Assembly: GCA_017629455.1 (NCBI GenBank)
Contig: JAGBXE010000128.1
Span: 1-19,691, forward strand
Reading direction: 5' to 3'
Length of the DNA: 19,691 bases
DNA from: Kiritimatiellia bacterium
GTDB lineage: Bacteria > Verrucomicrobiota > Kiritimatiellia > RFP12 > UBA1067
Shown here piece by piece: positions 1 through 7,981 of this stretch (within the stretch, counting starts at the first letter, position 1; each line of letters opens with the position of its first letter). A model generated the notes under the pieces. The model did not search any database. It was given only the letters and a program-made list of their open reading frames with translations, and had not been told where the DNA came from. The translations under genes were made by a program, and so were the position numbers.

Positions 1-106
1 CCATGCCGCGGCGCATTTGACGGTAGCCACCGACAGAAACGGTGCCCAATAGCCCCATGATCCCGACTACAACGAGCAGTTCAAGCAATGTAAAGGCGCG
101 TTTCAT
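1..106 (-). CDS. Prepilin-like protein, 5' part only (cut by window edge)
   Basis: This is the first 35 codons of a gene that runs off the left end. The start MKRAFTLLELL is a type IV prepilin/pseudopilin class III signal: short basic leader, Ala at -1, Phe at +1, Glu at +5, then a hydrophobic helix (VVVGIMGLLGTVSVGG). The ATG overlaps the TGA stop of the preceding prepilin gene by four bases (ATGA), so the two are probably translationally coupled. The family is processed by a prepilin peptidase and assembled into a periplasmic pseudopilus or pilus. The specific role cannot be told because the rest of the gene is outside the window. Confidence 0.85.
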   Translation of the reverse strand, partial: MKRAFTLLELLVVVGIMGLLGTVSVGGYRQMRRGM

Positions 107-723
107 CTTTGCTTAGAAACCGAGAACTGGTCAGTAGGTATTGAATAGACGATTTTAAAGCGAAGGAAGTACCCCGTCTCTGGGTCGGGGTAACCGAAAT
201 ACATCTCGCTCGTCTTCATTTTAACTTTTGAAGCGCGAGTCCCACGGATAGCCGACATAAAATCCATCCCATAGCTCTTGCGAAGCCTTTGTGAAGATTC
301 GCCCTTGTTAAGGCCACCGCTGGAACCCGAAAGCTCACCTGGCGAGCGCGAAACGAACAACCCTGAAACATCCATAACGGGATTGCCGTTTTTTGTCTCG
401 TCAACAAGCGCTTTTATGCATTCGCGCACCTCTGAGCCTGTTAGAACGTACATCGCAGTATTACTAGATCCATCAGTCTCTTCGTCGTGATTTCGAGTAC
501 TGATATTGCCGTTAGCAATCCTTGAACCGACCGACCCCGGCCACTCGTCGTACCTGGCGTAGTAGGCGTTAAAACCTGCTTCAACGAGGCTGCAAAGCGC
601 ATCGGCGCGGCGCTGGCGTGAAGCACGAATCGACTGCGCGGCGGCAGTTGTGATAATGCCTGCAAGGATGGTAATCACCCCTGCAACAAGCATTAATTCG
701 ACTATTGTGAAACCTTTTTTCAC
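103..723 (-). CDS. Prepilin-like (pseudopilin) protein, 206 aa
   Basis: The chosen start is the GTG at 721-723, giving VKKGFTIVELM. It has an AAAGG ribosome-binding sequence six bases upstream and places the leader at the same length as in its neighbours; the frame stays open further upstream to an ATG at 783, but that would put about 20 unusual residues before the leader. The prepilin signal is clear: Gly at -1, Phe +1, Glu +5, then a hydrophobic helix (LVAGVITILAGIITTAAA). The remainder is a polar domain with no motif I can assign. The gene follows the upstream prepilin by only eight bases and overlaps the next one by four, so it is part of one operon. It is probably a minor pseudopilin of a type II-like system; the exact subunit is unknown. 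Confidence 0.82.
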   Translation of the reverse strand: MKKGFTIVELMLVAGVITILAGIITTAAAQSIRASRQRRADALCSLVEAGFNAYYARYDEWPGSVGSRIANGNISTRNHDEETDGSSNTAMYVLTGSEVRECIKALVDETKNGNPVMDVSGLFVSRSPGELSGSSGGLNKGESSQRLRKSYGMDFMSAIRGTRASKVKMKTSEMYFGYPDPETGYFLRFKIVYSIPTDQFSVSKQR

Positions 724-731
724 GTATGCCT

Positions 732-1385
732 TTACTGAACGTTCCTCGTCTGCGCCGGTGTCCAGCTGTAAACATCGTCGCATCTGCTGCCAGAAACCGC
801 CGAACTGCCTTTGCCGCCCGAAGAACCTTCGCCGTACGGATAAGGCTCAAGAACGCCGTCTTTGCCGCAGCACCAAACGATGGCCGTGGCGCGCACGTTA
901 ACGGACTTGCCGCCGACGGAAGCGTCGAGAATAATGCCGTCACCATCGAGATCGACAGCATATTGGAGAATGTGATCATCGACGGTAAACGAGCCGACTT
1001 TTGAAGTAAGCGAAGCTCCAGAACCGAGTTTCTTTACAACCTGCGCGGCCCAAGGCGAAATAATGCCAAAGCGATCGTGACCGCCGAGCTTCCCGTCGCT
1101 CTTCGTAAGCGAGAAATACTTGCGCGTACCCGAAACAAAAGCGTACGAAACAATATTATCAAGCTTACCGTCGCTAGCACCATTCTCGCGAATGACGCGC
1201 GGCCAGACACCTTCGTTCTGATAAAGGGCCGTAAGGGCGGTGGCCACATTTGAAACGAGCTCCTGGCACCTGGCGCGATCGGCTGTTTTCGTCATCGCCG
1301 AATAGCCTCCGAGCGAAGCACCAATCAAAACGGCTAGAATGCCGATAACAACGAGCATTTCTATGAGCGTAAAACCCTTTTTCAT
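732..1385 (-). CDS. Prepilin-like (GspG-like major pseudopilin candidate), 218 aa including leader
   Basis: The frame opens with MIMKKGFTLIEML. I prefer the second ATG (1383-1385) because a GGGGG ribosome-binding stretch lies seven bases before it, against two bases for the first ATG at 1391. The class III signal (MKKG, then FTLIE) is followed by a hydrophobic helix and a tyrosine/glycine-containing segment (GGYSAM). A DLDGDG stretch in the second half resembles the acidic calcium-binding loop of GspG-type major pseudopilins, which makes this the best candidate for the major pseudopilin of the cluster. That assignment is inference, because canonical GspG is shorter (about 145 residues). The C-terminal part is rich in Gly and Ser. 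It lies 20 bases after the 392-residue prepilin gene. Confidence 0.82.
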   Translation of the reverse strand: MKKGFTLIEMLVVIGILAVLIGASLGGYSAMTKTADRARCQELVSNVATALTALYQNEGVWPRVIRENGASDGKLDNIVSYAFVSGTRKYFSLTKSDGKLGGHDRFGIISPWAAQVVKKLGSGASLTSKVGSFTVDDHILQYAVDLDGDGIILDASVGGKSVNVRATAIVWCCGKDGVLEPYPYGEGSSGGKGSSAVSGSRCDDVYSWTPAQTRNVQ

Positions 1386-1405
1386 AATCATACCCCCAAA
1401 AAAGC

Positions 1406-2584
1406 CTAGTGACTCATACTCATAATATCATCTTCGGTCCATGCACCAACGCATTTGTTGGCATTGGAATCAAGATCTTCTCTTGAAATCCACGGCGGAA
1501 AAGTCCTGCCGTTCGGGCCCGACGACCACAACTGATAAGTTTGGTACGGCGCGGGCGAATAATAATAGAACTCGTTGCCCCAGCCGTCTTTTATCGTGCA
1601 ACTGTCGAGAATATACTGGCTGGAAGTCGAGTCTTCGTCGAAACCGCCGGGAGAATAAACGGGCATATTAAGGTTAAAACCTATGTCATCAGCGTCTCTA
1701 AGTTCAACCCCGAAAACCTTAAGCGTAGAGTGCTGTGTAGAGACGATTTTCTCCAAATTCGGCATCCACCTTGCACAAACTGCCTGAGAAGGGATATTGG
1801 CAATTCTGTAATAATCGGTTTTAGTTCCCGAAAAGGCGTTGCGCCTAACCTCGCGCCAGGAAGAGAATTTCTGCCCTGTTAAAGGATCAGCAGGCATAGT
1901 GTTGTTGCCAGTCCACTGCTCGTAATCGTCGTAAATTGATTCTTCCGCGGCATTCATCATTATAAGATAACGCGGTAGGAAAAAGCTCATAAGGCCAAAC
2001 TTAAAAAGCTGTATTTCACGCCAATCGGTCCTGTCGCGATACTGACGATGACGGCCTACGTTCTGCGAAACACCGTCATCAAAACCTGCGGCAAAAACGC
2101 GCTGCTGCTCTTCTGTAGCATTGTCGCTTGCGGCTACTTCATCGCGCAGATGATCAGACCAGGACAGCACCAATTCGTTGAACCCGTCGGGGAACGGATA
2201 CTCGCACCCGACAGGCTGCGCCTTGCAAGCCGCCTTTACCTGTTCCCAAGCTTTCTGTTCCTCTGTCGTGCTAGAGCCGCGGCGGAAAGTATCGGGATTC
2301 CACGAAAAAATATCCTCATTCTCCTCACCGTCAAGGTTTTGAATGCCTTTTGATGAAACGACTAAATAAGGATTACGCGAACCGTGCAAGGCAACGGGCG
2401 GATAAGAGCCGAAAGCGGCGAAATAACCTGAAAGGCAGTTCTCAAGGCGCTGAATGCGCGATACGGTTTTATTGCGTATGGCACTTGACTCATTGACCGC
2501 GCCAAGACGGAAAGTAATCGTCATAAGCGTGACGATTACCACCACGACAATAAGCATTTCAACTAATGTAAAAGCCTTACGCAT
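1406..2584 (-). CDS. Large prepilin-like protein, 392 aa
   Basis: This is the first gene of the pseudopilin cluster. MRKAFTLVEML is a prepilin signal with Ala rather than Gly at -1 and Glu at +5, followed by a very hydrophobic helix (LIVVVVIVTLMTITF). The globular part is unusually long for a pseudopilin and contains many aromatic residues. It ends in a WGNEFYYYSP stretch, a pattern seen near the C-terminus of many GspG-like and large PVC-group prepilin-like proteins. The stop is TAG. No ribosome-binding sequence precedes the ATG; instead a TGATATAAT element lies ten bases upstream, suggesting an almost leaderless mRNA. The role is probably as a pseudopilus or surface-fibre subunit; the substrate is unknown. 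Confidence 0.82.
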   Translation of the reverse strand: MRKAFTLVEMLIVVVVIVTLMTITFRLGAVNESSAIRNKTVSRIQRLENCLSGYFAAFGSYPPVALHGSRNPYLVVSSKGIQNLDGEENEDIFSWNPDTFRRGSSTTEEQKAWEQVKAACKAQPVGCEYPFPDGFNELVLSWSDHLRDEVAASDNATEEQQRVFAAGFDDGVSQNVGRHRQYRDRTDWREIQLFKFGLMSFFLPRYLIMMNAAEESIYDDYEQWTGNNTMPADPLTGQKFSSWREVRRNAFSGTKTDYYRIANIPSQAVCARWMPNLEKIVSTQHSTLKVFGVELRDADDIGFNLNMPVYSPGGFDEDSTSSQYILDSCTIKDGWGNEFYYYSPAPYQTYQLWSSGPNGRTFPPWISREDLDSNANKCVGAWTEDDIMSMSH

Positions 2585-2594
2585 TTCAAACTGG

Positions 2595-2624
2595 ATTATA
2601 TCACATCAACGCATTAAACTGCAA
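2595..2624 (-). promoter_or_regulatory. Extended -10 promoter for the pseudopilin operon
   Basis: On the minus strand TGATATAAT (2595-2603) is a perfect extended -10 element. A weak -35 candidate TTGCAG (2619-2624) sits 18 bases upstream. Only ten bases separate the -10 from the ATG at 2584, so transcription would start about three or four bases before the start codon. The rest of the gap back to the valS stop (2604-2666) shows no convincing terminator. Sigma-70-type consensus is assumed. Confidence 0.6.
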
Positions 2625-2666
2625 CCCGAACACCTCTAACTTGTAAAGGCTTAACCCCCCTTGCCA

Positions 2667-5402
2667 TCAGGCGAAGAGCTTGGCGAGTTTTTCGAGCTGA
2701 ACGACCTTTTCCTTGTTTTCGGCAAGCTTGCGCCTCGCCTCGGCAACGACCGCTTCAGGAGCGTTCGCGACAAAGTTCTCGTTAGCAAGCTTCGCCTCGC
2801 TTGATTTGATAAAGCCTGCAAGTTTCGCCAGCTCCGCCGCTATGCGCTTTTGCTCGGCGGCCTTGTCAACGAGCCCCTCAAGAGAAAGGTAGACAGTGCC
2901 AAATGCCGTAATCTTTGACGGCATCGCAAGCTCAACGCCCGGCTCAACAATATCGATCGACTCAGCGCGCATTGCCTTCTTAAGCGATGCTATCTCGGAT
3001 TCGGCGGCGCTCCTGGCAATCGTTGAAGAAAGCTCAATCGACGCTTTGACAAACGCCGATGGGGCAACCTTGTACTCTGCTTTAAGCGCGCGAAGAGCCG
3101 TGATCGCCTCACGCTTGGCATTAACGAACTGGAAGTTCTCTTCGCTGACACCCCACGCTTCCTTCTCGGCAGCGCTGTAGCCCTCGGGGAACTTCTCCAG
3201 CATAATCGTCTCGCCATCCTTAAGATAGCCCAGCTGATGAGCAATTTCTTCGGTGACGAATGGCATATAAGGATGCAGAAGGCGCAAAGCCTTCCAGAAT
3301 ACGTCGCGCAGAATGGCGAGCGAAACAGCCTTATTGGGCGAATCTTTGACGTATTCGACGTACCAGTCGCAGATTTGCGTCCAGAAGAAATCGTACGCAG
3401 CTAATGCACCATCTTGAATGCGGTAGGCTTCAAGAATCTCGTTGACCTTGCGGCAAGCCGTATCGCACGCCTGGAGCATATGGCGATCGTCGGCCGAAAG
3501 GTCTGCCGCGCTAATAGAACCAAGATCAAGCGCACCAGCCTTTGGCGTAATACCAAGCGACTCTTCCTGCATTTCAAGGAACTTCGCGGCGTTCCAGATC
3601 TTTGTGCAGAAATTGCGCCCTATTTCAAACTTCTCCTTATTGACGCGGGAATCGCAATCGAGCGACGTAATAAGCGCAAGCGAGAAGCGAAGCGCGTCGG
3701 CCGAATAAGCGTCGATTAGTTCAAGCGGATCGAGCGAGTTGCCGAGCGACTTCGACATCTTACGCCCTTGTGAATCGCGCACGATGCCGTGGATAACGAT
3801 ATTTTTAAACGGGGGCTTACCCATGAAGTGAATGCCCGCCATCATCATACGCGCAACCCAGAAGAAGATAATATCTTGTGCTGTTACGAGATCGGCAGTC
3901 GGGTAATAGTAGTCGAGGTCTTTCGTCTTTTCAGGCCAGCCGAGCGTAGAGAACGGCCAGAGCCACGAGCTGAACCACGTGTCAAGAACATCTGGGTCTT
4001 GCTCAAGATCCTCAAGAGTTAGCGCTGCGTTACCAGTCGCCTTCTTCGCCTTTTCGAGAGCCTCCTCCTTCGTCTCAGCGACGAACAGCTCTTCCCCGTT
4101 CCCCGTTCCCCGTTCCCCGTTCCCCGCCAAATAATACGCGGGCATCCTGTGGCCCCCCCACAACTGACGCGAAATGCACCAGTCCTGAATATTCTCCATC
4201 CAGTTGAAATAAATTTTCGACCAGCGTTCAGGAACGAAACGCACCTCGCCCGATTTAACTGCCTCAATTGCAGGCTCGGCAAGAGGCTTCATCTTAACAA
4301 ACCACTGCTTCGACAAGCGCGATTCGACCGTCTCATGGCAACGGTAGCAGTGGCCGACTTGGTTGTCGATGTCTTCAACATGATCAAGGTAGCCGCCTTG
4401 TTCAAGGTCTTCAACGAGAGCCTTGCGGCAAGCCCACCTGTCCATTCCGCAATACTTTTCGCCCGCCAGCTCATTCATGTGAGCGTCATCGGTCATGATG
4501 TTAATCTCTTCAAGACCGTGGCGTTTGCCGACTAAAAAGTCATTAGGATCATGCGCAGGCGTAATTTTTACAATGCCTGTACCAAACTCGCGGTCGACAT
4601 AGTCGTCGGCGATAACAGGTATTTCGCGCCCCGTAAGCGGAAGAATAACCGTCTTGCCAACAAGGTGGGCGTAGCGCTCGTCCTTGGGATTTACCGCAAC
4701 TGCCGTATCGCCGGGTAACGTCTCGGGACGCGTCGTTGCAACCATCACATAATCTTTGTAAGGCTCGCCTAATACGCCCTTCTCGCTGGAAGCAACGGGA
4801 TAGCGCACATACCAGAAGTGGCCATGGTTGGGCTCATGCTCGACTTCGTCGTTAGCTAGAGCCGTGCCGCAACGCGGACACCAGTTGACGATGTAATTGC
4901 CTTTGTAAATTAAGCCTTCATTGTAAAGCTGGCAGAAAACCTTTGAGACGGCCTTTGAACAGCCCTCGTCGAACGTAAAGCGCTCGCGCGCCCAGTCGGT
5001 CGAGTTTCCGAGCATTCGCTGCTGGTGTACGATCGTGCCGCCGTACTGGCGCTTCCACTCCCACACGCGCTCGACAAACGCCTCGCGCCCGAGATCCTGA
5101 CGGCGCTTGCCCTCTTTCTTAAGAGCCTTTTCAACCACATTTTGAGTTGCAATTCCCGCGTGGTCGGTGCCCGGCAGCCAAAGCGTGTTGCGATTCTGCA
5201 TACGCCTCCACCTAACGAGAATATCTTGGATCGTCTGGTTGAGAGCATGGCCCATATGGAGAATGCCTGTTACGTTCGGGGGCGGTATCACCACCGAATA
5301 AGCCTTACGCTCATCAGGCTCCTGATGGAAAAACCCATTTTTCTCCCAAAGCGGATACCACTTTGCTTCCGCCGCCTTCGCATCGTAATGCTTTTCCATC
5401 AT
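2667..5402 (-). CDS. valS: Valyl-tRNA synthetase (ValRS), 911 aa
   Basis: A class I aminoacyl-tRNA synthetase that charges tRNA-Val. The HIGH motif appears as HMGH at residues 49-52 inside PPPNVTGILHMGH. The KMSKS motif is at residues 548-552 (GRKMSKSLGN). Between them lies the CP1 editing insertion, with the usual GTGIVKITPAHD and ATTRPET stretches. The anticodon-binding region and a C-terminal charged coiled-coil arm follow, and total length is normal for the family. The start is the first of two adjacent ATGs, preceded by AAGGG eight bases upstream. It lies 48 bases after alaS on the same strand. Oddity: residues about 426-437 are encoded by a five-copy 7-bp tandem repeat in a loop after the WGGHRMPAYY segment. 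Confidence 0.97.
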   Translation of the reverse strand: MMEKHYDAKAAEAKWYPLWEKNGFFHQEPDERKAYSVVIPPPNVTGILHMGHALNQTIQDILVRWRRMQNRNTLWLPGTDHAGIATQNVVEKALKKEGKRRQDLGREAFVERVWEWKRQYGGTIVHQQRMLGNSTDWARERFTFDEGCSKAVSKVFCQLYNEGLIYKGNYIVNWCPRCGTALANDEVEHEPNHGHFWYVRYPVASSEKGVLGEPYKDYVMVATTRPETLPGDTAVAVNPKDERYAHLVGKTVILPLTGREIPVIADDYVDREFGTGIVKITPAHDPNDFLVGKRHGLEEINIMTDDAHMNELAGEKYCGMDRWACRKALVEDLEQGGYLDHVEDIDNQVGHCYRCHETVESRLSKQWFVKMKPLAEPAIEAVKSGEVRFVPERWSKIYFNWMENIQDWCISRQLWGGHRMPAYYLAGNGERGTGNGEELFVAETKEEALEKAKKATGNAALTLEDLEQDPDVLDTWFSSWLWPFSTLGWPEKTKDLDYYYPTADLVTAQDIIFFWVARMMMAGIHFMGKPPFKNIVIHGIVRDSQGRKMSKSLGNSLDPLELIDAYSADALRFSLALITSLDCDSRVNKEKFEIGRNFCTKIWNAAKFLEMQEESLGITPKAGALDLGSISAADLSADDRHMLQACDTACRKVNEILEAYRIQDGALAAYDFFWTQICDWYVEYVKDSPNKAVSLAILRDVFWKALRLLHPYMPFVTEEIAHQLGYLKDGETIMLEKFPEGYSAAEKEAWGVSEENFQFVNAKREAITALRALKAEYKVAPSAFVKASIELSSTIARSAAESEIASLKKAMRAESIDIVEPGVELAMPSKITAFGTVYLSLEGLVDKAAEQKRIAAELAKLAGFIKSSEAKLANENFVANAPEAVVAEARRKLAENKEKVVQLEKLAKLFA
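4092..4126. repeat. Heptanucleotide tandem repeat (5 x TTCCCCG) inside valS
   Basis: On the plus strand the unit TTCCCCG is repeated exactly five times (35 bases); on the coding strand this reads CGGGGAA. Because the unit is 7 bases, the reading frame rotates through it and produces a Gly/Asn/Glu/Arg/Thr-rich loop (GNGERGTGNGE). Gain or loss of one unit would shift the valS frame; three units would keep it. Confidence 0.95.
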
Positions 5403-5450
5403 CTTTTCAACCCTTTTTCCAAAATTTTTCTCGCTCGAAACTAACCGCGC

Positions 5451-7280
5451 TTACGAAACATTGCCGATTACCGCCTTGATACGGCGAACGCCAGCGGAGG
5501 AACTCTGCTCTTTTTGAATCTTAAACGACCCAAGCTCGCTCGTATTGTTTACGTGCGGCCCGCAGCAGATTTCCTTTGAAATATCGCCAATTGAATAAAG
5601 CGAAACTTGCTCGCCGTACTTCGCGCCAAAGAGAGCCATTGCGCCCTCTTTCTTCGCCTCTTCGACACTAGTAAGTTTCTTATCGACTGCGATACCTTCG
5701 TTAATCCAGCCGTTAACAAGCTTTTCAACCTCGGCAATTTGCTCTTCGGTCATCTTCTCGGGCCACGTAAAGTCGAACCTGAGACGCTCGGGAGTAATAT
5801 TTGAACCCTTCTGGAGAGCCGTAGGCCCAAGCACCTTATGAAGCGCCGCGTGCAGAAGGTGCGTAGCCGTGTGTAGACGCGTAACTACCTCGGAGTTATC
5901 CTGTAGCCCCGCCTTAAATGCGCCTGCCGATGTCGTGCGCGAAAGCTCCTGATGTTTGCGGTTGGCCTCTTCAAAGCCTTCCTTATCAACTTCAAGGCCG
6001 TCTTTTGCAGCCATTTCGCACGTCATTTCAAACGGGAAGCCAAACGTATCGTAAAGCTTAAACGCCGTCTTGCCACTGATGCGCGTTTGGCCATGAGCCT
6101 TAAGCTGCTCGGCAACCTTGCTGTACATCGCCTCGCCCTTATCGAGCGTTGCGGTAAAGCGTTTTTCTTCCGCCTCAAGGTCGAGCCTGCACTGCTGAAG
6201 GTTAATCTTAAGTTCAGGATAGACGTGGCTATATTTCTCGCAGATAACCTCAGCAAGCTTAACGGTAAAGCCCTGCTCAATGCCAAGCTGGCGAGCATAA
6301 CGCACTGCGCGGCGAATAAGCCTACGTAAAACGTAATTAGCGCCCACATTACCAGGCTTCACCCCGCCCTTAGGATCGCACAAGATAAACGTCGCCGTAC
6401 GCATATGGTCGGCAATAATCCTGCGTGCGCGCAAAATCGACTCTTCATCGAGAGATGCACTTGCCTCGCCGCGCAAGCTGTCGATAGCAGCCATAATCGG
6501 CGCAAAAATCTCGGTATCGTAGACTGTCGGCGCACCGCTTAACATGCAGATTGTGCGCTCAACGCCCATGCCGGTATCGACATTGTGACGGCCAAGCGGA
6601 ACAAATTTGCCGTCTTCCGTCTTCATGTACTGCATGAAAACGTCGTTCCAAATCTCGATATACTTGCCGCAGTGGCAACCAGGGCGGCAATCATCGCCGC
6701 ATTTTGGCTTACCAGTGTCGATAAACATCTCGGTATCAGGCCCGCAAGGCCCTGTCGTGCCGGCAGGCCCCCACCAGTTATCCTCACGCGGCAAGCGGAA
6801 TATGCGCTCTTCGGGGATGCCAACTGACTTCCAGATTTCAACAGCCTCTTCGTCGGCAGGGATGTAGCCTTCTTCGCCCTCTTTGCCTTCGCCGCGGAAA
6901 ACCGTAACGTTAAGCTGCTGCGGATCAAAGCCGAGTTTCGACGTCAAAAACTCGTAGCTCCAAGTAATCGCCTCTTTTTTGAAATAGTCATTGAGCGACC
7001 AGTTGCCAAGCATCTCAAAGAATGTAAGATGCGCAGAATCGCCAACGGCCTCGATATCGCCCGTTCTAACGCACTTTTGCACATCGGTAAGGCGAGTGCC
7101 TGCCGGGTGCTCCATTGCCCCCATCAAATAGGGAACGAGCGGGTGCATGCCGGCAGTAGTAAACAGCACCGTCGGGTCGTTTTCGGGGATAACCGAAGCG
7201 CCGGGGATTATAGCATGCCCCTTGGACTCGAAAAACTTAAGGTACTCATCCCTCAATTCGTCTGCTGTCAGATTCTTCAT
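5451..7280 (-). CDS. alaS: Alanyl-tRNA synthetase, short form without C-Ala domain, 609 aa
   Basis: A class II synthetase that charges tRNA-Ala and edits mischarged products. The N-terminal catalytic part carries FFEMLGNWS (residues 88-96) and the GMGVERT motif 3. An editing domain follows, with H470xxxH474 (HTATH) and C572xxxH576 (CCGPH); the H470-to-C572 spacing of 102 matches the canonical enzyme. The protein stops about 30 residues after that motif, so the coiled coil and DHHA1/C-Ala domain present in usual enzymes of about 870 residues are missing. Residues 194-204 hold four cysteines (CGDDCRPGCHC), a likely metal-binding insertion. This layout resembles the short AlaRS type known from candidate-phyla and some other bacteria (recalled, not searched). 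It is the first gene of an alaS-valS unit. The ATG lacks a clear ribosome-binding sequence. Confidence 0.95.
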   Translation of the reverse strand: MKNLTADELRDEYLKFFESKGHAIIPGASVIPENDPTVLFTTAGMHPLVPYLMGAMEHPAGTRLTDVQKCVRTGDIEAVGDSAHLTFFEMLGNWSLNDYFKKEAITWSYEFLTSKLGFDPQQLNVTVFRGEGKEGEEGYIPADEEAVEIWKSVGIPEERIFRLPREDNWWGPAGTTGPCGPDTEMFIDTGKPKCGDDCRPGCHCGKYIEIWNDVFMQYMKTEDGKFVPLGRHNVDTGMGVERTICMLSGAPTVYDTEIFAPIMAAIDSLRGEASASLDEESILRARRIIADHMRTATFILCDPKGGVKPGNVGANYVLRRLIRRAVRYARQLGIEQGFTVKLAEVICEKYSHVYPELKINLQQCRLDLEAEEKRFTATLDKGEAMYSKVAEQLKAHGQTRISGKTAFKLYDTFGFPFEMTCEMAAKDGLEVDKEGFEEANRKHQELSRTTSAGAFKAGLQDNSEVVTRLHTATHLLHAALHKVLGPTALQKGSNITPERLRFDFTWPEKMTEEQIAEVEKLVNGWINEGIAVDKKLTSVEEAKKEGAMALFGAKYGEQVSLYSIGDISKEICCGPHVNNTSELGSFKIQKEQSSSAGVRRIKAVIGNVS

Positions 7281-7338
7281 GGCTAAGCGTCAATTGACTT
7301 TTAAAGTTTTGCCCAACTCTTTTTAGGGCATCTTGCGA

Positions 7339-7347
7339 ATTATACCA
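7339..7347 (-). promoter_or_regulatory. Extended -10 promoter for alaS-valS
   Basis: Minus-strand TGGTATAAT is a perfect extended -10 (TGnTATAAT). No good -35 hexamer lies 16-18 bases upstream (TCAAGT at 17), which is tolerated with an extended -10. The predicted leader is about 50 bases and includes GCCC-11 nt-GGGC, a weak four-base-pair hairpin. There is no T-box-like structure that I can recognise. Confidence 0.55.
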
Positions 7348-7363
7348 AAATTCCGCGTGCCAC

Positions 7364-7392
7364 TTGACACAACAAGCGATTTATAGGATAAT
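7364..7392 (+). promoter_or_regulatory. Sigma-70-type promoter for the SDR-cupin-fumarase operon
   Basis: A perfect -35 TTGACA (7364-7369), a 17-base spacer and a -10 GATAAT (7387-7392) precede the ATG at 7402 by only nine bases. No ribosome-binding sequence fits between them, so the mRNA would start about two or three bases before the start codon. The element is back-to-back with the alaS promoter. Confidence 0.72.
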
Positions 7393-7401
7393 GGCGCATC
7401 G

Positions 7402-7977
7402 ATGAGAATGCTTGTCACAGGCACTTCAGGCGGCATAGGCGCGGCCGTTAGAGACGCCGCCCAAGCGCGCAACCATGAGGTCGTGGAATTTAACCGCGCC
7501 GATTTTGACGCTTTCTCTCAAGGGCCCAACCCATCGTTTCCCGAAGGCCTCTTCGATGCTGTCGTATTTTGTACCGGCGTTTGCCCCATTAAGCCTGCAG
7601 TATTAACGAGCGATGAGCTTTTTGCCGAAACTATCAGAATTAACTGTGGGCTCTTTCTCAAGCTTATTCGTCACATTGTTTCGCAGAGGCTTTATCCGCC
7701 TAGTGGGCTTAAAATTGTAGCTGTTTCTTCAATTAGCGTAAGCGTTGGCTGGCCGGGCGGAGCTGCGTACTGCGCGTCGAAAGGTGCGCTAAGCGCTCTT
7801 TGCCGCGCCCTTGATGCTGAGTTTTCATCTAAAAAGATTTCCGTAAAGGCGCTCGAACCTAGCCACATCAGAACTAAAATGTTCTACGATACTGCTGGCC
7901 GCATGGGGGTAGACCCAGCAACAGCGCTAGATCCCGCCGATTTCGCACTTCAAATAATAAAAGAAACTGGAGGCTAA
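7402..7977 (+). CDS. Short-chain dehydrogenase/reductase (SDR) family protein, 191 aa
   Basis: An NAD(P)-dependent oxidoreductase of the classical SDR fold. The nucleotide-binding TGxxxGIG motif is TGTSGGIG at residues 6-13. The catalytic YxxxK is Y123-K127 (YCASK), with the serine of the triad probably S110. At 191 residues it is shorter than the usual 250, with compact loops and a short C-terminal substrate lid, but nothing essential is missing. The start is an ATG nine bases after a -10 element with no ribosome-binding sequence; a second ATG two codons later is possible. It is the first gene of a four-gene operon, four bases before the cupin gene. The substrate is unknown. Confidence 0.88.
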   Translation: MRMLVTGTSGGIGAAVRDAAQARNHEVVEFNRADFDAFSQGPNPSFPEGLFDAVVFCTGVCPIKPAVLTSDELFAETIRINCGLFLKLIRHIVSQRLYPPSGLKIVAVSSISVSVGWPGGAAYCASKGALSALCRALDAEFSSKKISVKALEPSHIRTKMFYDTAGRMGVDPATALDPADFALQIIKETGG

Positions 7978-7981
7978 AAAA

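Noticed and set aside
2604..2666. Terminator between valS and the pseudopilin operon
   Set aside because: The G-rich stretch near 2650 has no matching complementary arm followed by a T run on the minus strand.
4092..4126. Phase-variation switch controlling valS
   Set aside because: valS is essential, so on/off switching by repeat slippage is not plausible; the repeat is reported only as an oddity.
7281..7338. T-box or amino-acid-responsive leader in front of alaS
   Set aside because: The leader is only about 50 bases with a four-base-pair hairpin and no T-box consensus or terminator.
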